From contig JBKPSJ010000314.1 in assembly GCA_046765875.1 (NCBI GenBank), forward strand, positions 1 through 7,260: a DNA stretch of 7,260 nt. The letters are read 5' to 3'. The position numbers and the translations under genes are program-made. This document shows, piece by piece, positions 6,035-7,260 of the stretch (positions are counted from its first letter, which is position 1; the number at the start of each line of letters is the position of its first letter). Source of the stretch: DASRHY01 sp046765875 (GTDB lineage Bacteria > Actinomycetota > Actinomycetes > Propionibacteriales > Kribbellaceae). The notes under the pieces are model-generated. The model was given only the letters and a program-made list of their open reading frames with translations. It had not been told where the DNA came from and made no database searches.

Positions 6035-6553
6035 ATGAACGAAACTGCGGCCCTCGTCGCCGTCGTGGCCTGCCTGGCCCTCCTTGTGAGATCCGTGCGG
6101 CCTGTGCCTCCACAACACACCTACGTCGTGGAGCTGCTCCACCGCTACCGGCGCACCCTCGAGCCCGGAGTACACGTGCTGATCCCACTCCTCGAATCCG
6201 TCCGCGCCAAGCTGCTCATGGCCGAGCAATCGGCCACCTTCGGGCCGACGGCCGCAGTCACCACCGACGACCGCGTGGCCTGCATCACCACCGTCGTCTA
6301 CCACCAGGTCGCCGATCCGGTCCGGGCGACCTACGAGATATATGACCGGCCGGCGGCCGTGGAGAAGGCGACCGAGTGGGCCCTGCGCACTCTCGCGGGC
6401 ACGATGACCTTCGACTGGATGCGAGCGAATCCACACCAGAGCGCCGCGCAGTTGACCGAGCTGCTTCATGAGAAGACCGCCGCCTTCGGAGTCCAGATCA
6501 ACCGGGCCGAGATCACGGCGATCGACGAGGGCTCACGATCGGGCTGCAGCTGA
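6035..6553 (+). CDS. SPFH/band-7 (stomatin-like) protein, C-terminally truncated
   Basis: A membrane-anchored SPFH (stomatin/prohibitin/flotillin/HflK) protein; such proteins form membrane-bound oligomers that organise microdomains or regulate proteases. One hydrophobic helix (about 4-18) is followed by the typical VPPQHTYVVELLHRYRRTLEPGVHVLIPLL region (24-53), TTDDRVACITTVVYHQVADP (76-95) and ATYEIYD (98-104), and the FGVQINRAEITAID strand (151-164). Relatives continue with a proline-rich turn, a long coiled coil and oligomerisation tail for another 100 or more residues; here eight unrelated residues (EGSRSGCS) and a stop follow residue 164. Loss of the coiled coil probably removes oligomerisation, so the gene may be nonfunctional. 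The ribosome binding site is weak (GGGAG, 15 bases upstream); translation may depend on the methyltransferase gene in front. Confidence 0.85.
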   Translation: MNETAALVAVVACLALLVRSVRPVPPQHTYVVELLHRYRRTLEPGVHVLIPLLESVRAKLLMAEQSATFGPTAAVTTDDRVACITTVVYHQVADPVRATYEIYDRPAAVEKATEWALRTLAGTMTFDWMRANPHQSAAQLTELLHEKTAAFGVQINRAEITAIDEGSRSGCS

Positions 6554-6562
6554 ACGAGCAAT

Positions 6563-6649
6563 CCCGGGTACCCCGCTGACGTGGCACACCTGCTCAAGTC
6601 CGGCCTGATCGAGGCGGTCCAGCCAGACGCCAGCCATAGCGACACGTAG
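6563..6649 (+). pseudogene. Orphan copy of the 83-residue gene's C-terminal end
   Basis: The frame reads YPADVAHLLKSGLIEAVQPD and on to SHSDT with a TAG stop, matching residues 58-83 of the protein encoded at 3095-3346 (18 of 26 identical). At DNA level 6569-6654 matches 3266-3351 at 68 of 86 bases, including the five bases after the stop (GCGTC) and a 17-base identical core at 6590-6606. No start codon or ribosome binding site and no upstream part of the gene is present; it follows, in the same frame, the stop codon of the truncated SPFH gene. It is read as a broken paralogue whose 5' part was lost. Confidence 0.7.
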
Positions 6650-6708
6650 GCGTCGGCCCGTCGCCAGATCCCACGCTGCATCCCGCACCTTTGAACCCGA
6701 CACGCCGG

Positions 6709-6909
6709 ATGACAACGCCAACTGCCTTCTATAACCAGGCGGACATACACCCAGGTCAAGGCCCGAATCCTGTAGCTGACGAACAGCGCCAGCGGGCCTC
6801 TCACGAGAATGAGCCGGTCCCGGCTGCCTTCGCCGACCGCCTCCGTCCCGCTGGCCCCCCGGCCGCTGTTGTGATTGCGCTCTCCGCTTCGGACGCTCAT
6901 CCAATGTGA
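6709..6909 (+). CDS. Doubtful small ORF, 66 residues
   Basis: An open frame from ATG 6709 (TTG 6691 is an alternative) gives MTTPTAFYNQADIHPGQGPN and ends ALSASDAHPM. There is no ribosome binding site, many codons end in A or T, and no family is recognised. It sits in the roughly 300-base stretch between the gene remnant and the toxin-antitoxin promoter, where I see nothing else. It lies in the -1 frame relative to the remnant, the same relation as the short ORF after the 83-residue gene, but the two peptides do not align convincingly. Probably noncoding. Confidence 0.2.
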   Translation: MTTPTAFYNQADIHPGQGPNPVADEQRQRASHENEPVPAAFADRLRPAGPPAAVVIALSASDAHPM

Positions 6910-6917
6910 GGTCGGGA

Positions 6918-6953
6918 TTGGGATCCGATCCCAAATCGAATACCATAATGGTA
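6918..6953 (+). promoter_or_regulatory. mazEF promoter with two palindromic operators
   Basis: TTGGGA (6918-6923) and TACCAT (6941-6946) are 17 bases apart and make a plausible -35/-10 pair. The expected transcription start, about seven bases after the -10 box, falls on A 6953, the first base of the antitoxin ATG, so the mRNA would be leaderless. Two perfect palindromes overlay these parts: TTGGGATC-C-GATCCCAA (6918-6934) covers the -35 box, and TACCAT-A-ATGGTA (6941-6953) covers the -10 box to the start. Ribbon-helix-helix antitoxins bind such sites to repress their own operon. No Shine-Dalgarno sequence is present. Confidence 0.65.
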
Positions 6954-7192
6954 TGAGTAGGCAGATCACGATACGCCTAGACGACGACCTGGTGGCGTTC
7001 ATGGACCAGCAGGTCGCCGAGCACGCAGAAGGAGCCACCAGCCGCGCCGCCGTGATCACCCGCGCCATGCAACGCGAGTTGCGTCGAGCTCTTGCGATCC
7101 GCGACGCAGCCATCCTGGCCGACCACCCCGCCGACCCAGAGCTTGACAACCTAGCCGCCCACGCCGCCCGCACCCCGCTCGACATCGCCTGA
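6953..7192 (+). CDS. mazE: Ribbon-helix-helix antitoxin of a MazEF pair
   Basis: A 79-residue antitoxin that should bind and neutralise the MazF ribonuclease encoded directly downstream and repress the operon. The N-terminal strand SRQITIRLDDDLVAFMDQQV (2-21) and the helices around SRAAVITRAMQRELRRALA (30-48) form a ribbon-helix-helix (CopG/MetJ-like) DNA-binding fold. The acidic, alanine- and proline-containing tail (51-79, DHPADPELDNLAAHAARTPL) is the expected toxin-binding part. ATG 6953 is chosen over the earlier in-frame GTG 6875 because the fold begins at once and because the promoter predicts a transcript starting at this ATG. Its stop shares one base with the toxin start (TGATG), giving coupled translation. 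The symbol follows the actinobacterial MazE usage; it is not the AbrB-fold MazE of Escherichia coli. Confidence 0.88.
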   Translation: MSRQITIRLDDDLVAFMDQQVAEHAEGATSRAAVITRAMQRELRRALAIRDAAILADHPADPELDNLAAHAARTPLDIA

Positions 7193-7260
7193 TGCGGCCG
7201 ATCCATCTGGCCCGGCTCGACAAGACCCGGCCGGTGCTGGTCCTCACCCGGGACCTCATC
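7192..7260 (+). CDS. mazF: MazF-type toxin, N-terminal 23 residues only
   Basis: The frame begins MRPIHLARLDKTRPVLVLTR and continues DLI to the window edge. This matches the start of MazF/PemK-family toxins, sequence-specific mRNA endoribonucleases: the first beta strands with the conserved LDKTRPVLVL, in which the basic and proline residues belong to the active-site side. It overlaps the antitoxin stop by one base (ATG at 7192-7194), the usual antitoxin-first arrangement. Only the start is present, so integrity and catalytic residues further on cannot be judged. Confidence 0.85.
   Translation, partial: MRPIHLARLDKTRPVLVLTRDLI

Noticed and set aside
3680..6469. A 929-codon open frame on the minus strand
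   Set aside because: Only its last 325 codons are the real DUF389 gene. The rest lies antisense to the well-supported methyltransferase and SPFH genes and gives an arginine-, glycine- and histidine-rich shadow peptide.
3266..6654. The two 86-base repeats as attachment sites of an integrative element
   Set aside because: They are only 79 percent identical, lie in coding sequence, and no integrase gene or tRNA gene is nearby; a duplicated gene tail explains them better.
1..7260. CRISPR arrays, tRNA or rRNA genes
   Set aside because: No regularly spaced repeats with unique spacers and no recognisable tRNA or rRNA sequence were seen on either strand.

Overview
The window is high-GC DNA from an actinobacterium. 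This rests on the GC-rich third codon positions, a Methyltransf_19 (DUF574) methyltransferase, which is a largely actinobacterial family, the long actinobacterial type of IS481 transposase, and a leaderless-looking mazEF promoter. A Pseudonocardia- or Frankia-like host would fit, but the genus cannot be set from this sequence. The window looks like an accessory, rearranged region: an insertion sequence at one end, a toxin-antitoxin pair at the other, and small, broken or duplicated genes between them.

Layout. Positions 1-2027 hold most of an IS481-family insertion sequence on the minus strand. Its transposase starts at 1919 and runs off the left edge within what is probably the last few codons. 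The catalytic triad is intact, and three tandem beta-rich modules follow the integrase core. Positions 2028-2484 carry no gene but are rich in inverted repeats, including a compact three-way-junction fold at 2290-2357. Positions 2485-3597 carry a run of small plus-strand genes: a two-helix membrane protein whose tail looks frameshifted, a doubtful 62-residue ORF, an 83-residue hypothetical protein with a good ribosome binding site, and a short coding-like stretch in the -1 frame after it.

Positions 3680-4657 (minus) encode a complete DUF389 membrane protein. A 516-base gap separates it from a divergent plus-strand pair: a complete Methyltransf_19 SAM-dependent methyltransferase (5174-6004) and, 30 bases later, an SPFH/band-7 (stomatin-like) gene (6035-6553) that ends abruptly inside the SPFH domain. 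Just beyond that break lies a diverged copy (68 of 86 bases identical) of the last 26 codons of the 83-residue gene. This suggests a duplication and deletion boundary. The window ends with a ribbon-helix-helix antitoxin (6953-7192) overlapping the start of a MazF toxin (7192 onward) by one base. Two perfect palindromes cover the predicted promoter and the first base of the antitoxin gene, so the pair is likely autoregulated from a leaderless transcript.

Functionally, the clear units are the transposition module, the mazEF module, and the methyltransferase-SPFH transcription unit. No evidence ties these into one pathway. I did not find a convincing new multi-gene system; the most unusual signals are structural (folded intergenic DNA, palindromes, duplicated gene tail, modular transposase tail).
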